64,000 nt of DNA, taken from Deltaproteobacteria bacterium HGW-Deltaproteobacteria-19 (GTDB taxonomy: Bacteria; Desulfobacterota; Syntrophia; Syntrophales; PHBD01). The stretch is taken from positions 83,020 through 147,019 of the forward strand of contig PHBD01000005.1 in NCBI GenBank assembly GCA_002841865.1. Reading direction: 5' to 3'. Both the position numbers and the translations under genes were made by a program. Every line of letters begins with the position of its first letter. Position 1 is the stretch's first letter. The notes under the pieces are model-generated. The model saw only the letters and a list, made by a program, of their open reading frames with translations. It had not been told where the DNA came from and ran no database searches. Positions 56,098 through 64,000 of the stretch are shown here, one piece after another.

Positions 56098-57155
56098 AAA
56101 ATGTGCAATCCCTGGTCCGGGAAGAAGTGGCCAACCAAAAAGCTTATTCCATTGAGGATACGCCGGCCAGAGTCAAACTGGACGCAAACGAGAACCCGTA
56201 TCCGCTTCCTCCGCGACTGCGGAGCAAATTGTCTGCCGCCATGAGGTCCGTTGAACTGCATCACTACCCCGAGCCTGGTTCAACGAGCCTTCGAAGAGCC
56301 TATGCGAAGCATTTCGGGGTCGATGAAGACATGATCCTGATCGGCAACGGATCTGATGAGGCCATTGCCATCCTCTGCACAACCATGGCGCGTCCCGGTG
56401 CAACAATCCTGATCCCGGTGCCCACGTTCGCCATGTATCGGATCTCGGCATTGAACAACGGATACAGAGTTCTCGAAGCTCCCCTGGATGAACAGGGCGA
56501 CCTGGATATTGAGGTCATGGAACAGCAGCTGAGAACCGACAAACCGGCCATCACATTCCTGAGCTATCCGAATAATCCGACTGGCGGCTGTTTTCGTGCC
56601 GATCGGGTGGAACGACTGATCAAGGCGTCTCCGGGAGTCGTGGTGGTGGACGAAGCGTACTTCCACTTTTCCGGCAGGACATTTCTCCCGAAACTAAAAC
56701 AATACGACCGGCTCGTGATTCTGAGAACCCTGTCCAAGGTCGGCCTCGCCGCCATGAGGATCGGTTTTTTGATCGGAGCCCCGGAATTGGTGAGGGAGTT
56801 GAACAAAGTCCGCCTGCCGTACAACATGAATGCGCTCTCCCAGGTCGCCGCGGCTTTTTATCTTGAGCATGAAACGGCTTTTCTCGAACAAACCACCAGG
56901 ATCCGTCAGGAACGTGAAAGATTGATGCGGTCCCTGTGTTCCATCCGGGGTGTGCAGGCCTGCCCGACGGACGCTAATTTCATATTTTTCTGTTGCAAAT
57001 TCCGAGAGGATGACGTATATCAGGCGCTCCTTCGGGAAGGCATTCTCGTCAAAAAATTCAGCCGACCGGGGGCAGCCAGCGGCATTCGCGTGACTGTGGG
57101 AACGCGAAAAGAAAACGGGGAGTTCCTCAGAATCGTCAGGAGCGTTCTCGTATAG
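56094..57155 (+). CDS. hisC: Histidinol-phosphate aminotransferase
   Basis: The 353-residue PLP enzyme starts at the ATG at 56094 (GGAG upstream) and shows KLDANENPYPLP, LIGNGSDEAI, FLSYPNNPTGG and the PLP lysine in RTLSKVGLAAMRIGF. It acts in histidine synthesis; some HisC also accept aromatic substrates. Its stop is followed by a terminator. Confidence 0.95.
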   Translation: MKNVQSLVREEVANQKAYSIEDTPARVKLDANENPYPLPPRLRSKLSAAMRSVELHHYPEPGSTSLRRAYAKHFGVDEDMILIGNGSDEAIAILCTTMARPGATILIPVPTFAMYRISALNNGYRVLEAPLDEQGDLDIEVMEQQLRTDKPAITFLSYPNNPTGGCFRADRVERLIKASPGVVVVDEAYFHFSGRTFLPKLKQYDRLVILRTLSKVGLAAMRIGFLIGAPELVRELNKVRLPYNMNALSQVAAAFYLEHETAFLEQTTRIRQERERLMRSLCSIRGVQACPTDANFIFFCCKFREDDVYQALLREGILVKKFSRPGAASGIRVTVGTRKENGEFLRIVRSVLV

Positions 57156-57191
57156 GGCCGATAAGGAGCGTGATCTAGAATACTCGGCGTC

Positions 57192-57244
57192 AAAGGGTGG
57201 TTTACGGCACGATGAAGATAGATGCGCCGTACTACCCTTTTTTT
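57192..57244 (+). terminator. Intrinsic terminator after hisC
   Basis: AAAGGGTGGTTTACGGC pairs with GCCGTACTACCCTTT, with two unpaired Ts in the left arm, and runs into seven Ts. Confidence 0.82.
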
Positions 57245-57363
57245 GTGCCCAACGGCCGATACGATTTAACATATTGTAATATAAGGGATTTATCGTCATG
57301 ACGAAGCCGGATCGGCCGGATCCGGGGAAACAGGAATGAACATACATAGAAAAGAAAGGATGG

Positions 57364-57561
57364 ATGGCCTTGGAAGTAAAGGTTTTTGACAATGACGTGG
57401 AAAAGGCCTTGAAGATCCTCAAGAACAAGCTTTCCAAGAGTGGCTTGTTCAAGGAGCTGAAGTTACGTCGGGCCTATGAGAAGCCTTCCGTGAGGCGAAA
57501 GAGAAAAGCCATCGAAGCACGCCGCCGTATGGCGAAGGTGCAGCGCCGCCGCCATACCTGA
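57364..57561 (+). CDS. rpsU: 30S ribosomal protein S21
   Basis: The 65-residue basic protein begins MALEVKVFDNDVEKALKILK and ends in an Arg-rich helix, as S21 does. AAGGATGG precedes the ATG. An AT-rich block at 57260-57290 may hold its promoter. Confidence 0.97.
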   Translation: MALEVKVFDNDVEKALKILKNKLSKSGLFKELKLRRAYEKPSVRRKRKAIEARRRMAKVQRRRHT

Positions 57562-57650
57562 TAAAGAGCGTGGTTGTATCCGGGACGGAATGAGTTGGTA
57601 ACCGCCGGTATCAGATCCTGCGCGGATTTTCTTCGCCGGGGGAATTCGGG

Positions 57651-58304
57651 ATGGATGAAAAGCAGTATCTCGTGGACGCCTTGTCCATCGATGAGTCATG
57701 GCGCATCTTCCGCATTATGGCGGAATTCGTGGAGTCCATCGAGTCCCTCTCGAAGGTGAAACACGCTGTTACCATTTTCGGTTCAGCCCGTCTGACTGCA
57801 GCCGATCCTTATTACGAGAAAGCGGAAATCCTTGCCCGGCGGCTGGCGGAAGAGGGGTTCGGAGTGATCACCGGTGGCGGTCCCGGGATTATGGAAGCGG
57901 CCAACAAGGGTGCAGCTGCCGCGGGAGGCAAGTCCGTCGGGTTGAACATCCACCTTCCGTATGAACAGAAACCGAATCAGTACGCGAACATAAGCCTTGA
58001 TTTCAAGTATTTCTTCGTCAGGAAGGTGATGTTCGTCAAATATGCCGTAGCCTATGTCATTTTCCCCGGAGGCTACGGTACCATGGATGAGCTTTTCGAA
58101 GCCCTCACGTTGATTCAAACCAAGCGAATCCGAAGCTTTCCCGTCATTCTTGTGGGCCGGGCCTATTGGCAGGGGCTGCTGGACTGGGTGAAGAAGGTGA
58201 TGGTGAAAGAAGGCAAGATTGACGCCGAGGACCTGGGTCTTCTGAAAATCACCGACGACCCGGAAGATGCCGTCCGGCACATTCAGAAATTTGTCATCCT
58301 CTGA
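57651..58304 (+). CDS. LOG-family nucleotide 5'-monophosphate phosphoribohydrolase-like protein (TIGR00730)
   Basis: The 217-residue Rossmann protein has GGGPGIMEAAN and PGGYGTMDELFE, the two LOG motifs. Family members split nucleotide monophosphates to base and ribose 5-phosphate; the plant homolog activates cytokinins. The N-terminal 40 residues (DALSIDESWRIFRIMAEFVE) are typical of the type II bacterial form. No operon partner is clear. Confidence 0.92.
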   Translation: MDEKQYLVDALSIDESWRIFRIMAEFVESIESLSKVKHAVTIFGSARLTAADPYYEKAEILARRLAEEGFGVITGGGPGIMEAANKGAAAAGGKSVGLNIHLPYEQKPNQYANISLDFKYFFVRKVMFVKYAVAYVIFPGGYGTMDELFEALTLIQTKRIRSFPVILVGRAYWQGLLDWVKKVMVKEGKIDAEDLGLLKITDDPEDAVRHIQKFVIL

Positions 58305-58382
58305 TCCTATCGAACGCCCCACACCCCCCTTTCCAGGGGAGGATCCCTCATATCTGCAACTCCCTCGTCAGGGGACAAAAGC

Positions 58383-59747
58383 ATGGAAACCAGAGATTCG
58401 TTGACGGGCATTCTGCGAGAAATCCGGCAGGGGGTCGTGGCTTCCTGCTATCTGCTCTTAGGCGAAGAGGAATTCCTCCTCCAGGATGCCCTGCAAAAAA
58501 TCATCGATACGCTCGTTCCGGAATCCGATCGGGAATGGAGCCTGTTTATTCTGGACGGCGATCAGGAGACCCCTGGGCGGCTCTTGGATCACCTGAACAC
58601 GCCATCCCTCATCCCCGGCCGCAAGGTTGTCGTTGTCAGGAATACCCGGTTGTTTCAGTCTGCCGCCACTGCATCACAGATTCTCCAGAGAGCGCGGGAA
58701 CTGATGGACCGCAGTCCGGCTCAGGCCGCACAGTCCTTTTCCCAGTTTCTGGCAGTCAGTGGCCTGCAGATGGAGGACCTGAAAGACGGCGGCTGGAAAA
58801 ACCTGCCCGGCGAGGAATGGGTTCGTATGGCCGGTGCGGAAGCCGCCCGGGAGCTTCCCTCATGGCTTCCCCGACTGCTGGAAATGTGCGAGCGAACCGG
58901 GATGTCCACATCCGCTTCCGCAGACGGTGCCGGACGCCTTGAGGATTTTTTCCGTGCCGGACTGCCGGAGGATGTCTGCCTGATACTAACGGCCCCGGCA
59001 GCAGACCGCCGGATGCGGCTGTTTAAGATCATCAGCGAAAAAAGCCGCGTCCTGACCTTTGCATCGGTAAAAGGGGAGGCAAGGCAGAGGCAGTCCCTAG
59101 CCAAGTCTGTCGAGGATCTTCTGACGGGAACAGGCAAGAAACTGACCGGCGACGCATTGCTGGCGGTCGGGCGGAAAACCGGATTCCAACTCCGCGAGTC
59201 GCTGAAGATGGTGGAAAAGCTGATAGCCTATGTCGGGGACCGGGCGGTCATCGAGGCCGGTGATGTGGAGGAAGCAGTTGGCAAAACGAAGGAAGACACA
59301 GTCTTCGACCTGACAACGGCCCTGGCGGCAAGAGATCTGTCCCGATGCTTGCTGACCCTTGATGAACTATTCCTGAGGGGTGAGGCCCCCGTTTTTATCC
59401 TCTCCATGGTTGCCCGGGAGATCCGCAATCTCCGGCATGCCGCGGCTCTGATCCGGTCCGGAAAGCTTCCGTCTGCCTATCGGGCCGAGATGGAGTTTCA
59501 CGATTTCCAGCGCGCCGTGTATCCGGCCCTCCGGGCAGGCGATGCTTCCTCCGCGCAGGAGGCAGGCATTCGGAGTCAGCATCCGTATGTGATCTACCTG
59601 GCCTTGCGGAACGCCCGCTCCTTCTCCGTCGGCGATTTGGAGGGATGGATATCGGATCTGGCCGCAATGGACCTCTCTCTGAAGTCGACCGCCTGCAGCC
59701 CCCGTCACATGCTCGAACGCTTTCTGATCAGGGTCTGTTCCCGCTGA
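58383..59747 (+). CDS. holA: DNA polymerase III delta subunit, enlarged
   Basis: The 454-residue clamp-loader subunit begins with the typical YLLLGEEEFLLQDAL. The AAA+-like domain and the C-terminal collar domain (DLTTALAARDLSRCLLTLDELFLRGEAP) are recognisable. It is about 110 residues longer than usual because of an inserted segment (about 95-200) after RKVVVVRNTRLF, rich in Ala, Ser and Glu. Confidence 0.9.
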   Translation: METRDSLTGILREIRQGVVASCYLLLGEEEFLLQDALQKIIDTLVPESDREWSLFILDGDQETPGRLLDHLNTPSLIPGRKVVVVRNTRLFQSAATASQILQRARELMDRSPAQAAQSFSQFLAVSGLQMEDLKDGGWKNLPGEEWVRMAGAEAARELPSWLPRLLEMCERTGMSTSASADGAGRLEDFFRAGLPEDVCLILTAPAADRRMRLFKIISEKSRVLTFASVKGEARQRQSLAKSVEDLLTGTGKKLTGDALLAVGRKTGFQLRESLKMVEKLIAYVGDRAVIEAGDVEEAVGKTKEDTVFDLTTALAARDLSRCLLTLDELFLRGEAPVFILSMVAREIRNLRHAAALIRSGKLPSAYRAEMEFHDFQRAVYPALRAGDASSAQEAGIRSQHPYVIYLALRNARSFSVGDLEGWISDLAAMDLSLKSTACSPRHMLERFLIRVCSR

Positions 59748-59835
59748 CAAACCCCCTTTTTCGAAGGAGAGGCACGAGGAGAACGCCCATCTCATGCAAG
59801 TCGCTGAGAACGCTCTCAGGACGATCTCGAAAGAG

Positions 59836-59942
59836 CCGGCAGGCAAAGCGTACAAATACTGAGGAATGAGGGAGGTGTACTTCTGGTAGGTTGAATGGCA
59901 AAGGGCGAGAGAAACACCGCAGGCGGCCCTTTTTCAACAGCC
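59836..59942 (+). repeat. Decayed copy E of the inverted-repeat-ended element
   Basis: The right end GCAGGCGGCCCTTTTTCAACAGCC matches copies A and B; further left the match weakens (GTGTACTTCTGGTAGGTTGAATGGC against GCGTACTTTTTCGTACGTCGAACGGC). The left terminal repeat is not recognisable. It lies between convergent holA and the NYN gene, ending two bases before the latter's stop. Confidence 0.7.
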
Positions 59943-59944
59943 CG

Positions 59945-60463
59945 TCATAGCTTGCGGAACCGCGACTGATACGCCCTTTCTCTTTTCGAAGGACGCCGGG
60001 AGGGGCCTTTCCTCTTGGCGGGACGTTCCTCTTCATCGCCGGTGTCTGCCGGTTCGCCCTTGACTCCGCTTTCCGAAGGAGATTTCATCAGGATTCGCTC
60101 AAAGTCCAGCGAGGAAACGGCGCTGCCACCATGGCGGTCTGCATAATCCGCTACGTCCCGGTCGGAGGTGACGACGATGGTTTCCTCGCTGCTCCGGTGG
60201 ACCATCCGCTTGATCACCTCATCGGCCTTTTCGCCTTTTCGGGAATAGATGATATCGACATTTCCAAACCGGTCACGTTCCTCCAACGGAGATCCCCCGG
60301 ACCAGCCGTCGAAAACGATGGTTACCCGGTGTCCCTTCATACGCTGGTATGCCGCCACGGAGCGCACCAGTGCGGTACGGGCCTCCTCGAGGCTCCTCCG
60401 CTCAAAGGCCCTCAAGGCGTCGGATTGACGGATGACATTATAGCCGTCCAGGATGACATGCAT
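59945..60463 (-). CDS. NYN-domain (YacP-like) putative ribonuclease
   Basis: The 172-residue protein (ATG at 60463; GTG at 60469 also possible) has the PIN-like NYN pattern: ILDGYNVIR, VFDGWSGG, KGEKADEVIKRM and VVTSDRDVADYA, giving the acidic metal site. A Lys/Arg-rich C-terminal tail (RPAKRKGPSRRPSKRERA) may bind RNA. YacP of Bacillus (Rae1) cleaves mRNA on the ribosome. Confidence 0.9.
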   Translation of the reverse strand: MHVILDGYNVIRQSDALRAFERRSLEEARTALVRSVAAYQRMKGHRVTIVFDGWSGGSPLEERDRFGNVDIIYSRKGEKADEVIKRMVHRSSEETIVVTSDRDVADYADRHGGSAVSSLDFERILMKSPSESGVKGEPADTGDEEERPAKRKGPSRRPSKRERAYQSRFRKL

Positions 60464-60491
60464 AACCACTCTTTATATAATCGCACGGATC

Positions 60492-60507
60492 TTGACTGAA
60501 ATGTCAA
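60492..60507. promoter_or_regulatory. Palindromic putative operator
   Basis: TTGACTGAAATGTCAA: arms TTGAC/GTCAA with six bases between. It ends eight bases before the -35 box of the next promoter. Such a placement fits a regulator site for the acyl-CoA genes, but no regulator gene is nearby. Confidence 0.4.
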
Positions 60508-60515
60508 TCATGCCG

Positions 60516-60544
60516 TTGTCACGGATTGGTGAATGTGTTATAAA
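60516..60544 (+). promoter_or_regulatory. Sigma-70 promoter of the acyl-CoA module
   Basis: TTGTCA (60516-60521), 17 bp, TATAAA (60539-60544). It leaves a leader of about 210 nt before the dehydrogenase gene; nothing structured was recognised in it. Confidence 0.6.
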
Positions 60545-60760
60545 CCCCGTCGCATGTGATGGAAAACATGTAGTCCAACGGCCGATAAAAGTCCACCCGT
60601 TCCACCCGTTCCGGCGGGTCTGCATCAAGGCGGTCCGCCAGGGAACGACTTCAGAAGGCTTCCTGGCTTTCACGGCCCATCCTAAATCCACTTCGTTAGC
60701 AACGATCGGCCTGCAAACGGCGGGTACGGTCTGTGCATAATCACGGGAAGGAGGTTGAAG

Positions 60761-61612
60761 ATGGAGATCAAGAACATTTGTGTGCTGGGTGCTGGTCTGA
60801 TGGGCAATGGAATCGCGCAGGTATGCGCCCAGGCAGGGTATTCGGTCACCCTCCGGGACATCGAGCAGCGGTTCGTGGACGGCGGTATGAACACGATTCG
60901 GAAGAATCTGGCAAAGGAAGTGGAGAAGGGCAAGCGGACCCAGGAAGACATGAACGCCGTCCTGGGCCGGATCAAACCGACGCTGGACATGAAAGAGGCC
61001 GCCGCCAACGCCGACATCGTGGTTGAAGTGGTCATAGAGGTCATGGACGTAAAGAAAAAAGTCTATGCGGAACTTGAAGAAATCGTTCCGGCCCACTGCC
61101 TGTTCTTTACCAACACATCCGGCCTCAGCATCACGGAAATGGCGGCAGTGACGAAGCGCCCCGACAAGTTCATCGGGACGCACTTCTTCAACCCCGTTCC
61201 TGTCATGCGGCTCCTGGAGATCATCAAGGGGTACGAAACCAGTGCGGACACCCTCGCGGCTGCCGAGGCCTGGGGAAAGAAGATCGGCAAGGAATTGGTT
61301 GTCGTGAAAGAGGCACCCGCCTTCGTGGTAAACCGGATCCTCTGCACGATGCTCAATGAGGCGTTCTTTGTCCTCGGCGAAGGGCTGGCCAGTCCGGAGG
61401 ACATCGATAAGGGCATGGTGCTGGGTTGCAATCACCCCATCGGACCCCTGGCACTCTCAGACCTGGTAGGCAATGAAACGCTCCTGCGTGTCATCGACGG
61501 ACTGCATCGCGAGCTGGGGGACAAGTACCGACCGGCGCCGCTTCTCGTACAACTCGTCCGGGCAGGCCGCTTCGGTCGCAAGGTGGGAAAGGGCGTCTTC
61601 AATTACAAGTAG
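60761..61612 (+). CDS. hbd: 3-hydroxyacyl-CoA (3-hydroxybutyryl-CoA) dehydrogenase
   Basis: The 283-residue NAD enzyme oxidises L-3-hydroxyacyl-CoA or reduces acetoacetyl-CoA. It starts at the ATG at 60761 behind a strong AAGGAGG. NAD motif GAGLMGNGIAQ, catalytic His in GTHFFNPVPVM and the C-terminal domain (GCNHPIGPLALSDLVG) are canonical. Length is that of stand-alone Hbd. It is followed by an acyl-CoA synthetase and dehydrogenase, forming a fatty or aromatic acid module. Confidence 0.95.
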   Translation: MEIKNICVLGAGLMGNGIAQVCAQAGYSVTLRDIEQRFVDGGMNTIRKNLAKEVEKGKRTQEDMNAVLGRIKPTLDMKEAAANADIVVEVVIEVMDVKKKVYAELEEIVPAHCLFFTNTSGLSITEMAAVTKRPDKFIGTHFFNPVPVMRLLEIIKGYETSADTLAAAEAWGKKIGKELVVVKEAPAFVVNRILCTMLNEAFFVLGEGLASPEDIDKGMVLGCNHPIGPLALSDLVGNETLLRVIDGLHRELGDKYRPAPLLVQLVRAGRFGRKVGKGVFNYK

Positions 61613-61690
61613 GAAGCCTCGTCCAAGTTCATATCCCGGGAACGGCTCGGGGGGGCCGTTCCCGGCTTTCCACCAGAGGAGGGAAATCCC

Positions 61691-63334
61691 ATGTCGGCGA
61701 CTTACGAACCGGGACAGAGCTACAATTACCAACTCCTCATCAAACACATCCTCGAAATGCCCCTGGTGTTTGCACCGAACCAGGAAATCGTCTACCGGGA
61801 CAAGCTCCGCCTGACGTACCGCCAGCTCAACGAACGGATCCACCGTCTCGCAGGAGGGCTGGAGAAACTGGGCGTCAAAAAAGGAGATGTGGTCTGCGTT
61901 TTCGATTACGACAGCAACCGCTACCTGGAGTGTTTCTTTGCCGTGCCCATGATGGGTGCGGTCCTGCATACCCAGAACTGGCGCCTTTCGCCGGATCAGG
62001 TCCTCTACACGATGAATCATGCAGAGGACAAGATCGTCATTATCCATACGGACTTCTTGCCGCTCCTGGAAGCCGTGTGGGACCAGATCAAGACAGTCAA
62101 GACGGTGATCCTGATCAGTGAGGACGGCAGCCGGCCGGCCTCGAAGATTCCGTTTGCCGCCGAATACGAGGAAGTCCTCACCGGAGCCGCTCCATCCTAC
62201 GACTTTCCGGAGTTCGATGAAAACACACGGGCAACGACCTTCTACACCACGGGGACGACGGGGCTTCCCAAGGGCGTCTCTTTCTCACACCGGCAACTCG
62301 TCCTTCATGCCCAGGCTCTGATGATCATGACGGGCTCCTATGAAGGCATCGGACGCATGCGGTCGACCGACGTGTACATGCCCATGACACCCATGTTCCA
62401 CGTCCATGCCTGGGGCGTGCCCTATGCGGCGACCATGATCGGCGTCAAGCAGGTCTATCCGGGGCGTTACGAGCCGGAGATGCTCCTCAAATTGATTCTC
62501 ATGGAGAAGGTCACGTTTTCCCACTGTGTGCCGACCATCATCCAGATGCTCGTTTCCAACCCCTTCGTCAAGCAGCTCGACCTGAGCCACTGGAAAGTCG
62601 TCATCGGCGGGGCGGCCCTGTCCAAGGGGCTGGCCTTGGCGGCCATGGAACTGGGAATTCAGATTTACGCCGCCTATGGGATGTCGGAGACCTGTCCGCT
62701 CCTGACCCTGTGCAATGTCAAGCCCTGGATGCTGGACTTGCCGAAGGAAAAGCTCGTGGACTACTATACCAAGACGGGCATTCCGGCGCCGCTGGTTTAC
62801 GTGCGCGTCCGCGATGCCCGGGGAAACGAATTGCCTCACGACGGGAAATCCGCCGGCGAGGTCGTGGTCCGGGCGCCCTGGCTTACGGAAGGCTATCACA
62901 AGGATCCCGAGCGCACCAGGGAGCTGTGGCGCGACGGTTGGCTCCATACGGGGGATGTGGCGAACATTGATGAGGAAGGGTACCTCCAGATCACCGACCG
63001 GATCAAGGATGTCATCAAAACGGGCGGTGAGTGGATTTCCTCCCTGGAACTGGAGAATCTGTTGAGCCAGCATGAGGCGGTGATGGAAGCGGCTGCCATC
63101 GGCGTTCCCGATTCGAAGTGGGGGGAGCGGCCCTTTATGGTGGCCGTGCTCAAAGCGGATTTCCAGGGCAAAGTTACGTCGGATGATCTGAAGAAATACC
63201 TGATGGAAATGAGCGAGACCGGACGGATTCCCAAGTATGGCGTCCCGGACCGGGTGGAGATCGTCGAAGCCATTCCGAAAACGAGTGTCGGAAAAATCAA
63301 CAAGGTCGCATTGCGGAAGACGTACGGAGCATAG
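61691..63334 (+). CDS. AMP-forming acyl-CoA synthetase (medium/long-chain fatty acid type)
   Basis: The 547-residue ligase activates acids with ATP to acyl-CoA + AMP + PPi. Motifs are YTTGTTGLPKGVSFSH (P-loop), YGMSETCPL, DGWLHTGDVANIDEEGY and the C-terminal lysine in PKTSVGKINK. The MTPMFHVHAWG segment is typical of the fadD3-like/long-chain branch. GAGGAGGG precedes the ATG. Substrate unknown. Confidence 0.93.
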   Translation: MSATYEPGQSYNYQLLIKHILEMPLVFAPNQEIVYRDKLRLTYRQLNERIHRLAGGLEKLGVKKGDVVCVFDYDSNRYLECFFAVPMMGAVLHTQNWRLSPDQVLYTMNHAEDKIVIIHTDFLPLLEAVWDQIKTVKTVILISEDGSRPASKIPFAAEYEEVLTGAAPSYDFPEFDENTRATTFYTTGTTGLPKGVSFSHRQLVLHAQALMIMTGSYEGIGRMRSTDVYMPMTPMFHVHAWGVPYAATMIGVKQVYPGRYEPEMLLKLILMEKVTFSHCVPTIIQMLVSNPFVKQLDLSHWKVVIGGAALSKGLALAAMELGIQIYAAYGMSETCPLLTLCNVKPWMLDLPKEKLVDYYTKTGIPAPLVYVRVRDARGNELPHDGKSAGEVVVRAPWLTEGYHKDPERTRELWRDGWLHTGDVANIDEEGYLQITDRIKDVIKTGGEWISSLELENLLSQHEAVMEAAAIGVPDSKWGERPFMVAVLKADFQGKVTSDDLKKYLMEMSETGRIPKYGVPDRVEIVEAIPKTSVGKINKVALRKTYGA

Positions 63335-63397
63335 TTGTTCGGAGACTTGCCCCTCCTTGGTGGGGGGCGGGCGATCATAGATCTCAGGAGGTTTGCG

Positions 63398-64000
63398 ATG
63401 GATTATGAACTTTCGGAAGAACTGAAGATGTTGAAGGAGATGGCGTACAAGTTCGCAGTGGCGGAGTTCACGCCGATTTCAAAGGAATGCGACGAGCACG
63501 AGAAGTACACACCGGAGATCCGGAAGAAGGCAGCGGAGAACGGCCTGGTCGGGGCGTGGATTCCCGAGGAGTACGGCGGGGCGAACGCGGGGATGCTGGG
63601 GAACGCGATCATCACGGAAGAATTGTCGAAGGTGGACATGGGGATCGGCCTGAACGTTGTCGCCGCGTGCTTCGGCTGCGAGTCGATTTTCCAGTACGGC
63701 AGTGATGAGCAGAAAAAGAAGTACCTTCCGCCGGTCTGTGCGGGCGACTGGGTGAGCTCCGGTGGATATACCGAGCCGAATGCGGGAACGGACGCGTCGG
63801 GATACAAGACGCGGGCCGTGAAGGACGGGTCGGACTATGTGATCAACGGGAACAAGATGTTCATCACGAACGGGACGGTGGCGGACTTCATGGTAACGGC
63901 GTGCATCACGAACCCGGACGAGAAGAAGCACAACAGCTTCAGCCTGATCATCGTGCCGATGAGCACCCCGGGGATCACGCGGAACAAGATCAAGGGGAAG
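63398..64000 (+). CDS. Acyl-CoA dehydrogenase, 3' truncated by the window edge
   Basis: The frame starts at the ATG at 63398 behind CAGGAGG and stays open to the end (201 codons). The visible part has the N-terminal helical domain (EEYGGANAGMLGNAIITEELSK) and the FAD-binding beta-domain region with YTEPNAGTDASG and FITNG. It oxidises acyl-CoA to enoyl-CoA, passing electrons to electron-transfer flavoprotein. Codon use is strongly biased to GCG, GGG, GAG and AAG, unlike the genes just before it. Substrate cannot be told from the partial sequence. Confidence 0.95.
   Translation, partial: MDYELSEELKMLKEMAYKFAVAEFTPISKECDEHEKYTPEIRKKAAENGLVGAWIPEEYGGANAGMLGNAIITEELSKVDMGIGLNVVAACFGCESIFQYGSDEQKKKYLPPVCAGDWVSSGGYTEPNAGTDASGYKTRAVKDGSDYVINGNKMFITNGTVADFMVTACITNPDEKKHNSFSLIIVPMSTPGITRNKIKGK

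Noticed and set aside
61691..64000. Benzoate or cyclohexane-carboxylate degradation cluster of Syntrophus.
   Set aside because: The synthetase, hydroxyacyl-CoA dehydrogenase and partial dehydrogenase fit many acids; no ring-specific enzyme (dienoyl-CoA hydratase, ring hydrolase, dearomatising reductase) is visible.

Overview
The window reads as a chromosomal segment of a strictly anaerobic, GC-rich (roughly 58-60 %) deltaproteobacterium, most likely a Syntrophus/Smithella-like member of the Syntrophales. This placement is an inference from gene content: acyl-CoA enzymes at both ends, an ADP-forming acyl-CoA synthetase, split glycine dehydrogenase, a DUF39 homocysteine-synthesis enzyme, SelA, and type IV pili under a c-di-GMP riboswitch. 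No rRNA, phage, intact insertion sequence or CRISPR array was seen. The window starts inside a CoA-transferase and ends inside an acyl-CoA dehydrogenase.

Layout. 1-9.9 kb: a partial CoA-transferase faces a minus-strand cluster: zinc-ribbon protein, gcvT, gcvH, gcvPA, acyl-CoA thioesterase, secreted EF-hand protein, gcvPB, ADP-forming acyl-CoA synthetase. Two copies of a ~120 bp inverted-repeat-ended element split this cluster. 10-15 kb: a polar amino acid ABC importer (ATPase, binding protein, two permeases), two more copies of the repeat, and a thiamine-diphosphate 2-oxoacid decarboxylase. 15.6-27.6 kb: housekeeping genes (def, HemN/HemW-like radical SAM, selA-rluD-pgeF, rho, rpmE, prfA-prmC-murA-hisD). 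27.7-40.6 kb: tRNA-Gly(CCC), an intrinsic terminator/attenuator, then rimP-nusA-infB-DUF503-rbfA-nrnA-truB-rpsO-pnp-M16 peptidase-dut-DUF39, the classical nusA operon order with a tRNA at its head.

40.7-52.8 kb is a type IV pilus region in two convergent blocks. Plus strand: an FtsB-like gene and pilMNOPQ, with a sigma-70-like promoter in front and a strong terminator behind. Minus strand: dsbC-like, fimT/gspH, pilV, pilW, pilX, pilY1, preceded by a sigma-54-type -24/-12 element whose predicted start point lies directly at the 5' edge of a c-di-GMP-I (GEMM) riboswitch. The minor pilin/PilY1 operon therefore appears to be controlled by both RpoN and c-di-GMP.

53-60.5 kb: TPR protein, M24 aminopeptidase, a second GcvH beside a LipM-type octanoyltransferase, hisC, rpsU, LOG-family protein, an enlarged holA, a decayed fifth repeat copy and a NYN/YacP protein. 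60.5-64 kb: 3-hydroxyacyl-CoA dehydrogenase, AMP-forming acyl-CoA synthetase and the start of an acyl-CoA dehydrogenase, forming a beta-oxidation-type acyl-CoA module with its own promoter and a palindromic putative operator.

I found no wholly unknown multi-gene system. The strongest leads are the RpoN plus riboswitch control of the minor pilin operon, the repeat family, the mixed glycine-cleavage/acyl-CoA cluster, and the GcvH2-LipM pair.
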